Source of the DNA: an uncultured Clostridia bacterium
Lineage (GTDB): Bacteria; Bacillota; Clostridia; TANB77; CAG-508
DNA length: 64,000 nt
NCBI GenBank assembly: GCA_949388605.1
Contig: CASKJV010000008.1
Span: 21,328 to 85,327 of the forward strand
Reading direction: 5' to 3'
The translations under genes were made by a program, and so were the position numbers. Shown one piece after another: positions 35,895 to 45,069 of the stretch (its first letter is position 1; the number at the start of each line of letters is the position of its first letter). The notes beneath the pieces were generated by a model. It worked only from the letters and a program-made list of their open reading frames with translations, was not told the origin of the DNA and ran no database searches.

Positions 35895-37259
35895 TTATTT
35901 TCCTAAACAGAATTTAGAAAATATTTCAGAAATTACGTCTTCAGTAACTGTTTCACCTGTTATCTTTCCAAGTTCTTCTATAATTTCTTTTAAATATGTT
36001 GAAATTATATCTATTGGCATATTATTTTTTATTGTTTCTCTTGCTTTATCTAAATTGTTTTTTGATTTTATTATTATAGTTTTATGTCTTTCATTACTAA
36101 CTATAATTTCATCATCAACTGCAATTTCATTTAATTTAAACATATCTGATATTTCTTTATATAATTTATCTAAACCTTCTCTTGTTTTTGTTGATATTTC
36201 AACAACTGGTTTATCATATTTTTTTATTTCTTCTATTTGTATATTTTTTGTTAAATCTATTTTATTTAATAAAATAATTGCATTTTTTTCTTTTAACAAT
36301 TCTAATATTTCTCTATCTTCATTTGTTAATTGCTTATTACAATCAAAAATTGCAATAACTATATCACTTTTTTTTGCAATTTCTTTTGCTTTATTTACCC
36401 CAATTTTCTCAACTTCATCACTTGCATTCCTTATTCCAGCAGTATCTATTATTTTTAAAGGAATACCTTCTATAGAAATAAATTCTTCTATTGTATCTCT
36501 CGTTGTCCCTTCTATATCTGTAACAATAGCTCTTTCTTCATTTAAAATAAGATTTAATAATGAAGATTTTCCAGCATTGGGTTTACCTATAATTGCTGTA
36601 CTTATACCTTCTCTTAATATTTTTCCGTTATAAAAACTTTTTTCTAATTCATCTAATAATACATCTACATTATCAAGAATATCAGAAATTTTGCTATTGG
36701 TTACTTCTTCTAAATCATATTCTGGATAATCTATTGTAGCTTCAATATCAGCCATTACCGAAATAATTGTTTTTCTTATTTTAGTAATTTTTTCTGATAG
36801 ATTTCCTTCAAGTTGTTCTATAGATACTTTTGCTTCTCTATCTGTTTTTGAATTAATTACATCTATAACAGCTTCCGCCTGAGATAAATCTAATCTACCA
36901 TTTAAAAAAGCTCTTTTTGTAAATTCTCCTGGCTCAGCTAGGTCTGCCCCATTTTTTATACATAAATCTAATATTTTATTCATTATAACAATTCCACCAT
37001 GTGAATTTATTTCACACATATTTTCAGCAGTATAACTTTTTGGTGCTTTAAAATAAGAAACTAAAACTTCATCAATTATACTATTATTATCGAAAATATG
37101 ACCATATTTAATTGAATAACCTTTAATATCTTCAATATCTTGAGCATTTTTTTGTTTAAAAACTTTATTTAATATTTCGAAACATTGTTCACCACTCATT
37201 CTAATTATACCAATACCACCTATACCTGGTGCAGTTGAAATTGCTACAATAGTACTCAT
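35895..37259 (-). CDS. mnmE: tRNA modification GTPase MnmE
   Basis: A 454-aa MnmE (TrmE). The N-terminal formyl-THF domain includes PGIGGIGIIRMSG. The inserted Ras-like G domain is at about 215-375 with GKPNAGKSSLLN (G1), the switch sequence EGTTRDTIEE, DTAGIR (G3) and NKID (G4). The C-terminal CLGK carries the conserved Cys. It is the partner of MnmG. The stop codon almost touches the parS-like site. Confidence 0.97.
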   Translation of the reverse strand: MSTIVAISTAPGIGGIGIIRMSGEQCFEILNKVFKQKNAQDIEDIKGYSIKYGHIFDNNSIIDEVLVSYFKAPKSYTAENMCEINSHGGIVIMNKILDLCIKNGADLAEPGEFTKRAFLNGRLDLSQAEAVIDVINSKTDREAKVSIEQLEGNLSEKITKIRKTIISVMADIEATIDYPEYDLEEVTNSKISDILDNVDVLLDELEKSFYNGKILREGISTAIIGKPNAGKSSLLNLILNEERAIVTDIEGTTRDTIEEFISIEGIPLKIIDTAGIRNASDEVEKIGVNKAKEIAKKSDIVIAIFDCNKQLTNEDREILELLKEKNAIILLNKIDLTKNIQIEEIKKYDKPVVEISTKTREGLDKLYKEISDMFKLNEIAVDDEIIVSNERHKTIIIKSKNNLDKARETIKNNMPIDIISTYLKEIIEELGKITGETVTEDVISEIFSKFCLGK

Positions 37260-37518
37260 TTTTTCTCCTTAAATCTATAATTTACTTTATATATTATTAA
37301 TTATATATATTAAAATTTAAAATTCTATTCTATGAATTTCTTTTTTAAAAATCGATTAATATTATATCATAATTTACATAATTGTACAAGGTAAAACGTT
37401 TTATTATTAAAAATTTTTGTTAACCCTCATAAGTCTTTATTAATAGAAATTTAGAACATAATATAACTGTTTCATTAATGTCTTCTTATTGTTCTTTTTG
37501 ACTCATTCCATGAATAAC

Positions 37519-37626
37519 TTAGACCTCGTTCCAATCAACTTCATCTACTTTATCCAGTAACGTTTTCCATGATACCACTTCCTCTTTTAAACTTTCACAC
37601 TGTGCCTTAATTTTTTCAAATTCCAT
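37519..37626 (-). pseudogene. Short ORF, likely remnant of a foreign gene
   Basis: A 35-codon minus-strand frame (MEFEKIKAQCESLKEEVVSW ... DEVDWNEV) is helical and charged and visibly richer in G+C than its surroundings. No ribosome site precedes it, and the flanks are AT-rich filler. It looks like the tail of a coiled-coil protein left after deletion; an intact micro-protein is less likely. The rest of the 37260-37832 gap shows no gene. Confidence 0.35.
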
Positions 37627-37706
37627 AATCGTTCTACTTTTATAAAATATTTGTAGAGTAAAACTCATAGCATTATTTACCATATACACAAACAATATTC
37701 TACAAT

Positions 37707-37748
37707 ATAAAAAGAAAATGACAAATCAAAATAGATTTGTCATTTTCT
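37707..37748 (-). terminator. Terminator after the 165-aa unknown
   Basis: AGAAAATGACAAATC pairs with GATTTGTCATTTTCT around a 6-nt loop, then TTTTTAT on the minus strand. Confidence 0.8.
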
Positions 37749-37832
37749 AAAATTTCTTTTAAATATTTTTAGTTTTTTAAGTCTTTTTTTATAAAAATTT
37801 CTTTTTTAAAATTTAATAAAATATTATTAAAT

Positions 37833-38330
37833 TTAAAGAAATCTAATATTTACTGTAAATCCCAATATATCAGATATTTGTTTGTTTTTGTGTATTTCAT
37901 AATCTTTAGCAGAAAATGATTCATCTGGATCGAAGTCGTAATTTGAATCATATACAATAGCTAACCAATATTCATTATTAGATTTACTTTTTTCCTTTGT
38001 TATTTTTTTAATATTTTCGTTTGTATATCCCATATAGTTTAATACTTTTCTTATTCTTTCTATTTCATTTATAGAATTTAATTCAAGTATATCCATTTTA
38101 TAGTATTTAATTTTAACTACTATTTGTCCCAGTTTATTACTTTTTACTCTTTCAAAAACGATGTTATCAATATTATTTTCAAAAATATTATACTCTTCTA
38201 ATATTTTTTTTATAAAAAAACACATATTTGAAATTGTATTAGATTGATAAATATAGGTTGGAACAAAAAAACTCAGAGTTACATATAAATCCGTTTCTTC
38301 CCGTGATATTTCAAAATCTTTAATTTTCAT
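37833..38330 (-). CDS. Uncharacterised 165-aa protein
   Basis: Not recognised. A soluble mixed alpha/beta protein without signal peptide. It includes IKDFEISREETDLYVTLSFFVPTYIYQ, a run compatible with a beta sheet, a KITKEKSKSNNEYWLAIVYDSNYDFDPDES segment and a hydrophobic C-terminus. AT-rich codon use matches the genome, so it is probably resident. A good ribosome site (AAGGAGGTACC) precedes the ATG. It lies 72 bp downstream of the macro-like gene and ahead of its own terminator, so the two probably form one transcript. Confidence 0.65.
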   Translation of the reverse strand: MKIKDFEISREETDLYVTLSFFVPTYIYQSNTISNMCFFIKKILEEYNIFENNIDNIVFERVKSNKLGQIVVKIKYYKMDILELNSINEIERIRKVLNYMGYTNENIKKITKEKSKSNNEYWLAIVYDSNYDFDPDESFSAKDYEIHKNKQISDILGFTVNIRFL

Positions 38331-38402
38331 AGGTACCTCCTTAAATGGATTTTTAATTATACTAATCTATATTTATATTAATTTATATAAAATACATTAT
38401 AA

Positions 38403-38804
38403 TTAATATAAAATAATTTTCTTTTCAGAAAGCTCCATTCCTTTTTTTATTTCATCAAAATTAGCACCACTCAATATTCCAACTTCTCCTGTACCAATGG
38501 ATATACTAGCTATACTTCCTAAAGTATTTATTGAATCAAAACATTTTTTAATAACTTCTGTTTGATTTTGCCAACCATTTCTTAAAGAATGACAAACTAA
38601 AGCATAAAATGTTATATCATCACTATCTTTTGTTAATACTGTTCCTAATTCACATTTACCAATATATGCAAGTTCTGGCCAGTATTTACGTAAAATCATT
38701 CCAGCAAATCCTGAATCATTAATTCCTTCAGTATTTACTGCAAAAGCAATCCGCTTTTCTCCAGATTTCAAAATATCTCTTCCTTGCAGTTTTTCAATAA
38801 TCAT
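38403..38804 (-). CDS. Putative macro-domain-like protein
   Basis: A 133-aa protein from the ATG at 38804, preceded by AGGAGGGAACATT; the tracked start is 15 codons longer. The core AFAVNTEGINDSGFAGMILRKYWPE, then TFYALVCHS and a glycine-rich SISIGTGEVGILSGANFDEIKKGME, resembles the ADP-ribose-binding loops of macro domains (NxxG plus a late GxG loop). The order and size fit a compact macro domain, but the resemblance is by eye. It would bind or hydrolyse ADP-ribose derivatives. A consensus promoter and a 20-bp palindrome in the leader suggest dedicated control. Confidence 0.6.
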   Translation of the reverse strand: MIIEKLQGRDILKSGEKRIAFAVNTEGINDSGFAGMILRKYWPELAYIGKCELGTVLTKDSDDITFYALVCHSLRNGWQNQTEVIKKCFDSINTLGSIASISIGTGEVGILSGANFDEIKKGMELSEKKIILY

Positions 38805-38830
38805 AATGTTCCCTCCTAGAATGATATTTA

Positions 38831-38850
38831 TTTGAAGAAAGATCTTCAAA
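38831..38850. promoter_or_regulatory. Palindrome in the leader of the macro-like gene
   Basis: TTTGAAGA-AAGA-TCTTCAAA, a perfect 8-4-8 inverted repeat between the promoter and the ribosome site. It is either an operator or a small RNA hairpin. Confidence 0.5.
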
Positions 38851-38875
38851 TAGTATTAATATGTTTCGGGGTATT

Positions 38876-38903
38876 ATTATAACAGATTTTAAGTAAAAGT
38901 CAA
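38876..38903 (-). promoter_or_regulatory. Promoter for the macro-like gene
   Basis: TTGACT, a 16-nt spacer and TATAAT on the minus strand, about 70 bp before the start. Confidence 0.65.
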
Positions 38904-39130
38904 TTTATATATTAATTATTTTTTAAAGGCAATTAATATTGAATATGTAAAAATAATTATCCATATATTTACTATATATAACTTATCAACTAGCTTATTT
39001 TAAACTATGCATAATTTATCTGTATCTACATATAAGAAATTTAACTCACCTTATTTAGTAAAAATAAGAAACGTTCAATAGTTCCCAAAAACTTTCTATA
39101 ATAGGAATTTAGAAAGTTTTTCATATTACA

Positions 39131-39161
39131 AAAAAAGGGACTTTTTTAAAGTCCCTTTTTT
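39131..39161 (-). terminator. Terminator after jag
   Basis: AAAGGGACTTT / AAAGTCCCTTT, followed by seven T on the minus strand. Directly beyond it (39088-39128) is a weak hairpin resembling the end of the dispersed element. The remaining gap 38904-39087 holds nothing recognisable. Confidence 0.85.
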
Positions 39162-39174
39162 CTGTAATTATATT

Positions 39175-39876
39175 TTATTTATTTAAACTTACAACAATTT
39201 TTCTATATGGTTCTTCTCCAACGCTATGAGTTTTTACTCTATCATTTTCTTGTAATTTTGTATGAATTACTTTTCTTTCATAAGCTGGCATTGGTTCAAG
39301 TGTTATTGATTTTTTAGTTTTTATAACTGTTCCAGCAATTTTAGTAGCTAAAACTTGTAAATCTTTTTCTCTTTTTTCTCTATAACCACCTATATTTAAT
39401 ATAACTCTAATTCTCTCTTTACTATGATTTGAAGCTATATTACTTACAACTGTTTGTATACTATTTAAAACCTCTCCCCTATAACCTATTAAATATCCTG
39501 TATCTTCACCTGTTATATCAATTTTAATTATATTGCTTTCTTCAATTATTGTATATTTTAAATTATTATTAGGAAGCTTAGAAATAAATTCGTCTAAGAA
39601 TTTATTTAAATTTTCAATACATTTATCAATTTCTTCATTACTAATTTTTTCTGTTTTAACAACTTTTTTATGTGTTTTTTCCTTTTCTTCAACATTTTCT
39701 TTAAGTTTCATTTCAACTTTTACAACCCTAGGTGTTAAAATACTAAAAAAACTTCTTTTATCTTCTTGTTCTAATATTTTTATATCAACTTTATTTTTTG
39801 AAACTTTTAATTCTTTTAAACCTTTTTCAATAGCTTCTGTAGAAGTTTTTCCTTCGAAAACATATACTTTATCCAT
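39175..39876 (-). CDS. jag: RNA-binding protein Jag (KhpB, SpoIIIJ-associated)
   Basis: A 233-aa protein with the three Jag domains: N-terminal Jag_N (VYVFEGKTSTEAIEKGLKELKV), a charged linker (about 70-95), a KH domain (DITGEDTGYLIGYRGEVLNSIQTVVSNIA) and a C-terminal R3H domain (MPAYERKVIHTKLQENDRVKTHSVGEEPYRKIVV). KhpB binds RNA with KhpA and influences cell elongation and division. It overlaps the 3' end of yidC by 8 bp, indicating translational coupling. Confidence 0.95.
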   Translation of the reverse strand: MDKVYVFEGKTSTEAIEKGLKELKVSKNKVDIKILEQEDKRSFFSILTPRVVKVEMKLKENVEEKEKTHKKVVKTEKISNEEIDKCIENLNKFLDEFISKLPNNNLKYTIIEESNIIKIDITGEDTGYLIGYRGEVLNSIQTVVSNIASNHSKERIRVILNIGGYREKREKDLQVLATKIAGTVIKTKKSITLEPMPAYERKVIHTKLQENDRVKTHSVGEEPYRKIVVSLNK

Positions 39877-40720
39877 TATCTTTTTCCTCCTCTTTAAAGA
39901 ATTTATTTATAACTATTCTTTCACATAATGTAAAAATATTTCCAACTAACCAATAAAGAGCTAGTCCTAAAGGAGCTATTAAAGCAATACTTACAGACAT
40001 TATAGGAACCATAAGTTGCATTTGTTTATTCATTTCTGTCATTGCTTCAATTTCCTTATTCTCTTTTGTTTCCTCAGAAATTTGTTTTTCTTCTTTTTCT
40101 TTAGGAGATTTATTAACCATAGATATAAGTTTTGTAGAAATAAAAGATGTAAGAACATATAAAACTGGTATAATATAAACTTTCCAATTTTTATAATTTT
40201 CTGAAGGAATGTCACTTAAATCTAATCCTAAGAAATTCATATTTAAATTAACATTCTCATCTGTATTCCCCATTGCTTTTATAATAGCTATTTCTCTATA
40301 TCTTAAATTTTTGTCTGAATCTTCAGAAATTTGTTGTTGATAATTTTCTAACACTTGTGGCTCAACATGTTTCATATATGTTAATGGTTGACTTACTAAA
40401 TAAAACATAGATAAAACAATTATCATTTGAACAATTGATGTTAAACATCCTCCAAATGGATTATAATGTTCCTTTTTATATAAATCCATTAATTCTTGAC
40501 TTTGTCTTGCCTGATCTTTACTATATTTATCTTGGATTTCTGAAATTTTCTTTTGCATTTCACTATTTTTTTTCATAGCTTTTTGTTGTTTTACAGAAAT
40601 TGGTAGCATTACAATTTTAAAAATAATTGTGAAAATAATTATAGCTAGTCCATAATTATTTACAAATCCATAAATAAAATTCAGTAAGTATCCTAAAAAG
40701 TTAGCAAAAAATTTAATCAT
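39869..40720 (-). CDS. yidC: Membrane protein insertase YidC (SpoIIIJ/OxaA)
   Basis: A 283-aa insertase. It has an N-terminal membrane segment and the core YGLAIIIFTIIFKIVMLPISVKQQKAMKK with the conserved Arg/Lys-rich loop, then QELMDLYKKEHYNPFGGCLTSIVQMIIVLSMF and a C-terminal helix pair (MVPIMSVSIALIAPLGLALYWLVGNIF). A charged loop after residue 200 replaces the large periplasmic domain of Gram-negative YidC. No lipobox Cys is visible. It inserts membrane proteins alone or with SecYEG. Confidence 0.95.
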   Translation of the reverse strand: MIKFFANFLGYLLNFIYGFVNNYGLAIIIFTIIFKIVMLPISVKQQKAMKKNSEMQKKISEIQDKYSKDQARQSQELMDLYKKEHYNPFGGCLTSIVQMIIVLSMFYLVSQPLTYMKHVEPQVLENYQQQISEDSDKNLRYREIAIIKAMGNTDENVNLNMNFLGLDLSDIPSENYKNWKVYIIPVLYVLTSFISTKLISMVNKSPKEKEEKQISEETKENKEIEAMTEMNKQMQLMVPIMSVSIALIAPLGLALYWLVGNIFTLCERIVINKFFKEEEKDNG

Positions 40721-40730
40721 AATTCCTCCT

Positions 40731-40943
40731 CTATTTTAAGGGATCATATCCACCTTTTGAAAATGGATTACACTTTAAAATTCTAATCATTCCTTTTATA
40801 GTGCCTTTTACTGCCCCATATTTCTCTATAGCTTGTTTGGTATATTCTGAACATGTTGGATAATATCTACAATTATGCCCTAATTGGCGAGAAATTTTAT
40901 TTTGATAAAATTCAATTAATTTAATAAATATTTTTTTCAACAT
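40731..40943 (-). CDS. yidD: Membrane protein insertion efficiency factor YidD
   Basis: A 70-aa YidD with the complete signature CRYYPTCSEYTKQAIEKYGA and the C-terminal RILKCNPFSKGGYDPL. The N-terminal amphipathic helix (KKIFIKLIEFYQNKI) binds the membrane. It lies between rnpA (1-bp gap) and yidC (10-bp gap), the canonical order. Confidence 0.95.
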   Translation of the reverse strand: MLKKIFIKLIEFYQNKISRQLGHNCRYYPTCSEYTKQAIEKYGAVKGTIKGMIRILKCNPFSKGGYDPLK

Positions 40944-40944
40944 A

Positions 40945-41289
40945 TTAATCTACCCAAATTTTTGCCTTTTTCAATGTTCTTTCGAAATTTTCTTTTATAT
41001 CATAATAAGAAATTTCTTTTATATTTTTTTCTTTATTTATAATAATTAAAATATTAGTACCCAATTTAATATTATTTTCAAAAATTTTATAATTTTCTCT
41101 AATAAGTCTTTTTATTCTATTTCTTTCAACAGCTTTACCCTGTTTTTTCGAAACAGCAATTCCTAATTTATTATATTTTCTATTTGTTTCTTTTATGTAC
41201 ATATGAATATATGTACCATACACAAATTTACCTTTCGAAAATAAATATTTGAATTCAAAATTCTTTTTAATCATTATTGTTTTTTTCAT
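40945..41289 (-). CDS. rnpA: Ribonuclease P protein component
   Basis: A 114-aa RnpA. The basic RNA-binding motif AVERNRIKRLIRENYK is present, as is the N-terminal KKNFEFKYLFSKGKFVYGTY. With the RNase P RNA (not in this window) it matures tRNA 5' ends. Co-transcribed with rpmH upstream and yidD downstream. Confidence 0.95.
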   Translation of the reverse strand: MKKTIMIKKNFEFKYLFSKGKFVYGTYIHMYIKETNRKYNKLGIAVSKKQGKAVERNRIKRLIRENYKIFENNIKLGTNILIIINKEKNIKEISYYDIKENFERTLKKAKIWVD

Positions 41290-41342
41290 TTTAAATCTTT
41301 CCTTTATACAAGAAAAAGGGCAATAACAGCCCTTTTTTTAAT

Positions 41343-41477
41343 TTAAGCAGAAATTCTTTTTCTTCCTTTATTTCTTCTTGCTTTTAAAACTTTTCTTCCA
41401 GCTCTTGTTTGCATTCTTTTTCTGAATCCATGAACTTTATTTCTTTGTCTTTTTTTTGGTTGGTATGTTCTTTTCAT
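41343..41477 (-). CDS. rpmH: 50S ribosomal protein L34
   Basis: A 44-aa protein too short for the ORF track: it starts [20 protein letters not shown] and continues to a lysine/arginine-rich end with [18 protein letters not shown]. This is the nearly invariant L34 sequence. TAGGAGGTGCAAA precedes the ATG. It is the first gene left of the origin, as in most Firmicutes. Confidence 0.98.
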   Translation of the reverse strand: MKRTYQPKKRQRNKVHGFRKRMQTRAGRKVLKARRNKGRKRISA

Positions 41478-42116
41478 TTTGCACCTCCTATTTTCTATAT
41501 ATATATTTATTTTAAACTATTTCATTATTCCTTTGTAATAAATATGTAATATTTATCCAAAAGTAATTTCAATTATACACTAAAAACTTTCAAAAAGTCA
41601 AGTATTAATAAATATAAGTTTAAAATACCTTACAAATCAAATATATAATTATAATAAAAAAAATAAATATATATTTATTATAAAACGATATATAACTCAG
41701 AATATGTATACTCTAACTATTAATAATCACATATTTAACTACTAGAATAATTTCTTTTAGTATAGCTAAAAGTCCACCATATAATATATAAAAATTAAAA
41801 AATCTAGTTCTAAGAAATATTTATAATATATTTCAATTTCCGTAATATAGTAATTTCAACGTATTTTATTATTATAAAAAAACACATATTACTTTTATTA
41901 CAAAATACAAATAAAGTTATCCACAATTTTTTGAAATTTTACTTGTTTTTTTAAATTATTTTTGATATTATATGAGCACAATGGGATAAAAAGACATTTT
42001 AGAAGTTATCCACATATTGTTGATATCTCAAACCCTTAAGGAGCGTTGATTTTTAAGATATATTGTGGATAATCATGTGGACAAATTAATATATAGAAAG
42101 GACGGTTGTCAAAGCA
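41478..42116. other. oriC: Replication origin region, upstream part (rpmH-dnaA)
   Basis: 639 bp without genes between rpmH and dnaA, which point in opposite directions. It holds perfect DnaA boxes TTATCCACA at 41917-41925 and 42006-42014, the inverse TGTGGATAA at 42064-42072 and TGTGGACAA at 42076-42084, embedded in A/T-rich DNA. This is the standard location of the upstream origin subregion in Firmicutes. The switch in gene strand bias at this point supports the call. Confidence 0.85.
41943..41971 (+). promoter_or_regulatory. dnaA promoter
   Basis: TTGTTT, a 17-nt spacer and TATTAT, with DnaA boxes on both sides, which suggests autoregulation by DnaA. The leader is about 140 nt. Confidence 0.55.
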
Positions 42117-43463
42117 ATGTACACCGACAAAAATGATTTACTTACTAAAGCAAAAGATTTATTAAAAGAAGAAATGACAACAATTTCATATACAACTTGG
42201 ATTAAAAATTTAGAAATCCAATCAATAAAAGATAATAAAATTGTTTTAATTGCTCTTTCTAAAATGCAAAAAGATGCTATAGAATCTAGACTATTTGATT
42301 TAGTTGCAAATACATTTAATTTTATTACTAACAAAACTTGTGAAATAGAGATAAAAGAAAAATCAGAAATAGATTTAGATCAAGTTAAAGAAGAACCAAC
42401 TGCAGACTTTATAAATACAGAAAACTATACAAATAGTTTTCTAAACCCAAAATACACTTTTGATAATTTTGTAATAGGAAATAATAATAAATTTGCACAA
42501 GCTGCTGCTATAGCGGTTTCAGAAGCACCAGCTACATCTTATAATCCATTATTCATATATGGTGGAGTTGGGCTTGGTAAAACTCACTTAATGCATGCAA
42601 TTGGAAATAAAATTATTCAGAACAATCCAAATACAAAAGTATTATATGTAACATCAGAGCAATTCATTAATGAATTAATAAATTCTATAAAAGATGTAAA
42701 TTATAAAAATGAATTATTTAGAAATAAATATAGAAATATAGATGTATTATTAATAGATGATATTCAATTTATAGCTGGAAAGAAAATGGGACAAGAAGAA
42801 TTTTTCCATACATTTAATACATTACATCAAAATGGAAAACAAATAATTATTTCAAGCGACAAGCCACCAAGAGATATTCCATTATTAGAAGAAAGATTAA
42901 AATCTAGATTTGAATGGGGGATACTTGCGGATATTTCAATGCCAGACTATGAAACAAGACTTGCTATTTTAAGAAAAAAAGTACAAGCTGATAAAATAAT
43001 TATAGATGATTACATATTATCAGTTATTGCTACAAAAATAGATTCAAATATAAGAGAACTTGAAGGTGCATTAAATAAAATTGTTGCATACGCTTCATTA
43101 ACACATAGTCAAATCACAATAGAAATGGCTGAAAAATCAATAAATGATATTGTACTTCAAAAAGAAAAAGTTATTTCTGCTGATTACATACAAGAAGTAG
43201 TTTCAAAATACTTCAATATAGATAAAAAAGATTTAATATCTGCAAAGAAGTCTAACGACATAGCTCATCCAAGACAAATTGCTATGTATTTATGTAGAAC
43301 AATAGGGCAAATGTCTTTTCCTAAAATAGGAGCTGAATTTGGGAATAGAGATCATACTACAGTTATGCATGCCGTAAATAAAATTGAAAAAGAAATAAAA
43401 GAAAAAACAAATACAAAATTAATTGTGGAAAGTGTGAAAAACATAATCCAAGAATCAAAATAA
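42117..43463 (+). CDS. dnaA: Chromosomal replication initiator DnaA
   Basis: A 448-aa DnaA. Domain I is at 1-85, with the short variable domain II around 85-110. The domain III AAA+ core has GGVGLGKTHLMHAIGN and LLIDDIQFIAGK, with SSDKPPRDI (sensor I region). Domain IV carries the DnaA-box-reading AHPRQIAMYLCRTIGQMSFPKIGAEFGNRDHTTVMHAV. It melts oriC. An AAAGGA lies about 15 nt before the ATG, a weak site. Confidence 0.98.
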   Translation: MYTDKNDLLTKAKDLLKEEMTTISYTTWIKNLEIQSIKDNKIVLIALSKMQKDAIESRLFDLVANTFNFITNKTCEIEIKEKSEIDLDQVKEEPTADFINTENYTNSFLNPKYTFDNFVIGNNNKFAQAAAIAVSEAPATSYNPLFIYGGVGLGKTHLMHAIGNKIIQNNPNTKVLYVTSEQFINELINSIKDVNYKNELFRNKYRNIDVLLIDDIQFIAGKKMGQEEFFHTFNTLHQNGKQIIISSDKPPRDIPLLEERLKSRFEWGILADISMPDYETRLAILRKKVQADKIIIDDYILSVIATKIDSNIRELEGALNKIVAYASLTHSQITIEMAEKSINDIVLQKEKVISADYIQEVVSKYFNIDKKDLISAKKSNDIAHPRQIAMYLCRTIGQMSFPKIGAEFGNRDHTTVMHAVNKIEKEIKEKTNTKLIVESVKNIIQESK

Positions 43464-43783
43464 TTTATATTTAAAGGAAAAACAACCATAAATAAAAAGA
43501 TTGTTTTCCAAACATATTTTTTTACGAAAGAAGAGCTTTTAACTCTTACGGAAACAATAGGAAGGATTTCCACAAGTTGTTGTGAAAATCTTGTATAAAA
43601 AGTGTTAATAACTCTTAATTCACAAATGATATTGAATTGTGTGGAAAAAAAGAAAACTTATTCACAACCTTTTACACATAGTTTTTATTAGGGAAATAAA
43701 TACTTTTAAAAGTTTTCCACCAAATCCACAGCACCTAATACTAATACTACTATTTATATTATTTTATTTAAAGGAGATAGAAA
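43464..43783. other. Replication origin region, downstream part (dnaA-dnaN)
   Basis: 320 bp with several DnaA-box-like strings: TGTGGAAAA at 43640-43648, TTATTCACA at 43658-43666, and further TTTTACACA, TTTTCCACC and AAATCCACA matches, in very A/T-rich DNA. In Bacillus the unwinding element lies at this position. The dnaN promoter should also be here. Confidence 0.7.
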
Positions 43784-44899
43784 ATGAGAATTATTTGTGA
43801 AAAAGAAAAAATCTTGAAAGGTATTACTTCCGTAATAAATGGTGTTGCTTCAAAAACAACAATGCCTGTATTAGAAGGAATATTACTTCAAACAAATGAT
43901 AATGAATTAAAACTAACTAGTTATGATTTAGAAATAGGAATTGAATATATATTAGAAGCAAATGTAGAAGAACAAGGAAATACAGTAGTAAATGCTGTTA
44001 TGTTTAGTGAAATTATAAAAAGATTACCAGCTACAGAAATAAAGCTTACTATAAATGAAAATAATTTATTAGAAATTGAATGTGAAGGATCATTATATAA
44101 ATTAGCAACTATGAATCCTGATGATTTTCCAGAATTACCTAAAATAAATGTAGATAATTCTATTGAAATAGAACAAACAACATTAAAAAATATGATAAGA
44201 AAAACAATATTTGCAGTAAGTACAGAAGAAAATAGACCAATATTTACAGGATGTTTATTTGAAGTAAAAGAAAATAAACTAAATGTTGTTGCAGTAGATG
44301 GTTATAGATTGGCTGTAAAAACAAAAGAATTATTAAATAGCGGAAATGATTTTAGTAGTGTTATACCAGGAAAAACTTTAAATGAAGTTAATAAAATAAT
44401 TTCTGATTCATTTGATACAGTAAAAATTGGTATTTCAAGAAATCAAGCTTTATTTGAAATGGAAAATTGTAAAATAGTAACAAGATTATTAGATGGAGAA
44501 TTTTTAAATTATTCAAATACAATTCCAAAGAACTGGGAAACAAGAGTAAAAGTAAATAAAAACAATATTCAAAATTGTTTTGAAAGAATTTTATTAATAT
44601 CAGCTTCATCTATAGAAAAAGAAAAAAAATATCCAGTAAAAATAAATATAGAATTAGGAAAAGTAACTATTTCTTGTGCAAACCAAACTGGAGATGCGAA
44701 AGAAGAAATATTTGTTGATACTGAAGGTAAAGAATTAGAAATTGGATTTAACCCAAGATTTTTCTTAGATGCTTTAAAAGCAATAGAAGATGAAGAAGTT
44801 TATATTGAATTTGGAACTAATAGATCTCCATGTATTATTAAACCTATAGAAGATGGAGATTACATATATATGATATTACCAATAAAAATGAAAGATTAG
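43784..44899 (+). CDS. dnaN: DNA polymerase III beta sliding clamp
   Basis: A 371-aa sliding clamp in three repeated domains, each about 120 aa. TTMPVLEGILLQTNDNELKLTSYDLEIGI and EENRPIFTGCLFEVKENKLNVVAVDGYRLAV are typical of domains 1 and 2, and the C-terminal YMILPIKM closes domain 3. It tethers polymerases and MutS/MutL to DNA. AAAGGAGATAGAAA precedes the ATG. Confidence 0.97.
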   Translation: MRIICEKEKILKGITSVINGVASKTTMPVLEGILLQTNDNELKLTSYDLEIGIEYILEANVEEQGNTVVNAVMFSEIIKRLPATEIKLTINENNLLEIECEGSLYKLATMNPDDFPELPKINVDNSIEIEQTTLKNMIRKTIFAVSTEENRPIFTGCLFEVKENKLNVVAVDGYRLAVKTKELLNSGNDFSSVIPGKTLNEVNKIISDSFDTVKIGISRNQALFEMENCKIVTRLLDGEFLNYSNTIPKNWETRVKVNKNNIQNCFERILLISASSIEKEKKYPVKINIELGKVTISCANQTGDAKEEIFVDTEGKELEIGFNPRFFLDALKAIEDEEVYIEFGTNRSPCIIKPIEDGDYIYMILPIKMKD

Positions 44900-44908
44900 T
44901 TATCCACA
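44900..44908 (+). promoter_or_regulatory. Perfect DnaA box right after dnaN
   Basis: TTATCCACA overlaps the dnaN stop codon, outside the main origin clusters. It could tune expression of the recF-gyrB segment or titrate DnaA. Confidence 0.55.
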
Positions 44909-45069
44909 ATTTTATAACAAAAAGTGGATTAAATAAAAGTAATTGGTATTTAGGCTTTATAAATTTCATTATAATAAATATTTATTATAAATTAAAATTT
45001 TATTTGTATTTCTAAATATCCAATTCTTTTCTAAGTAAATTATGCAAAAGAGAAGGAAAGAGAATAAAT

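Noticed and set aside
35950-35965. tgtttcacctgttatc as another parS
   Set aside because: Only the first half matches; the second half lacks GTGAAACA and it lies in mnmE coding sequence.
36055-36633. 192-aa plus-strand ORF opposite mnmE
   Set aside because: Antisense shadow of the strongly conserved GTPase domain; no ribosome site.
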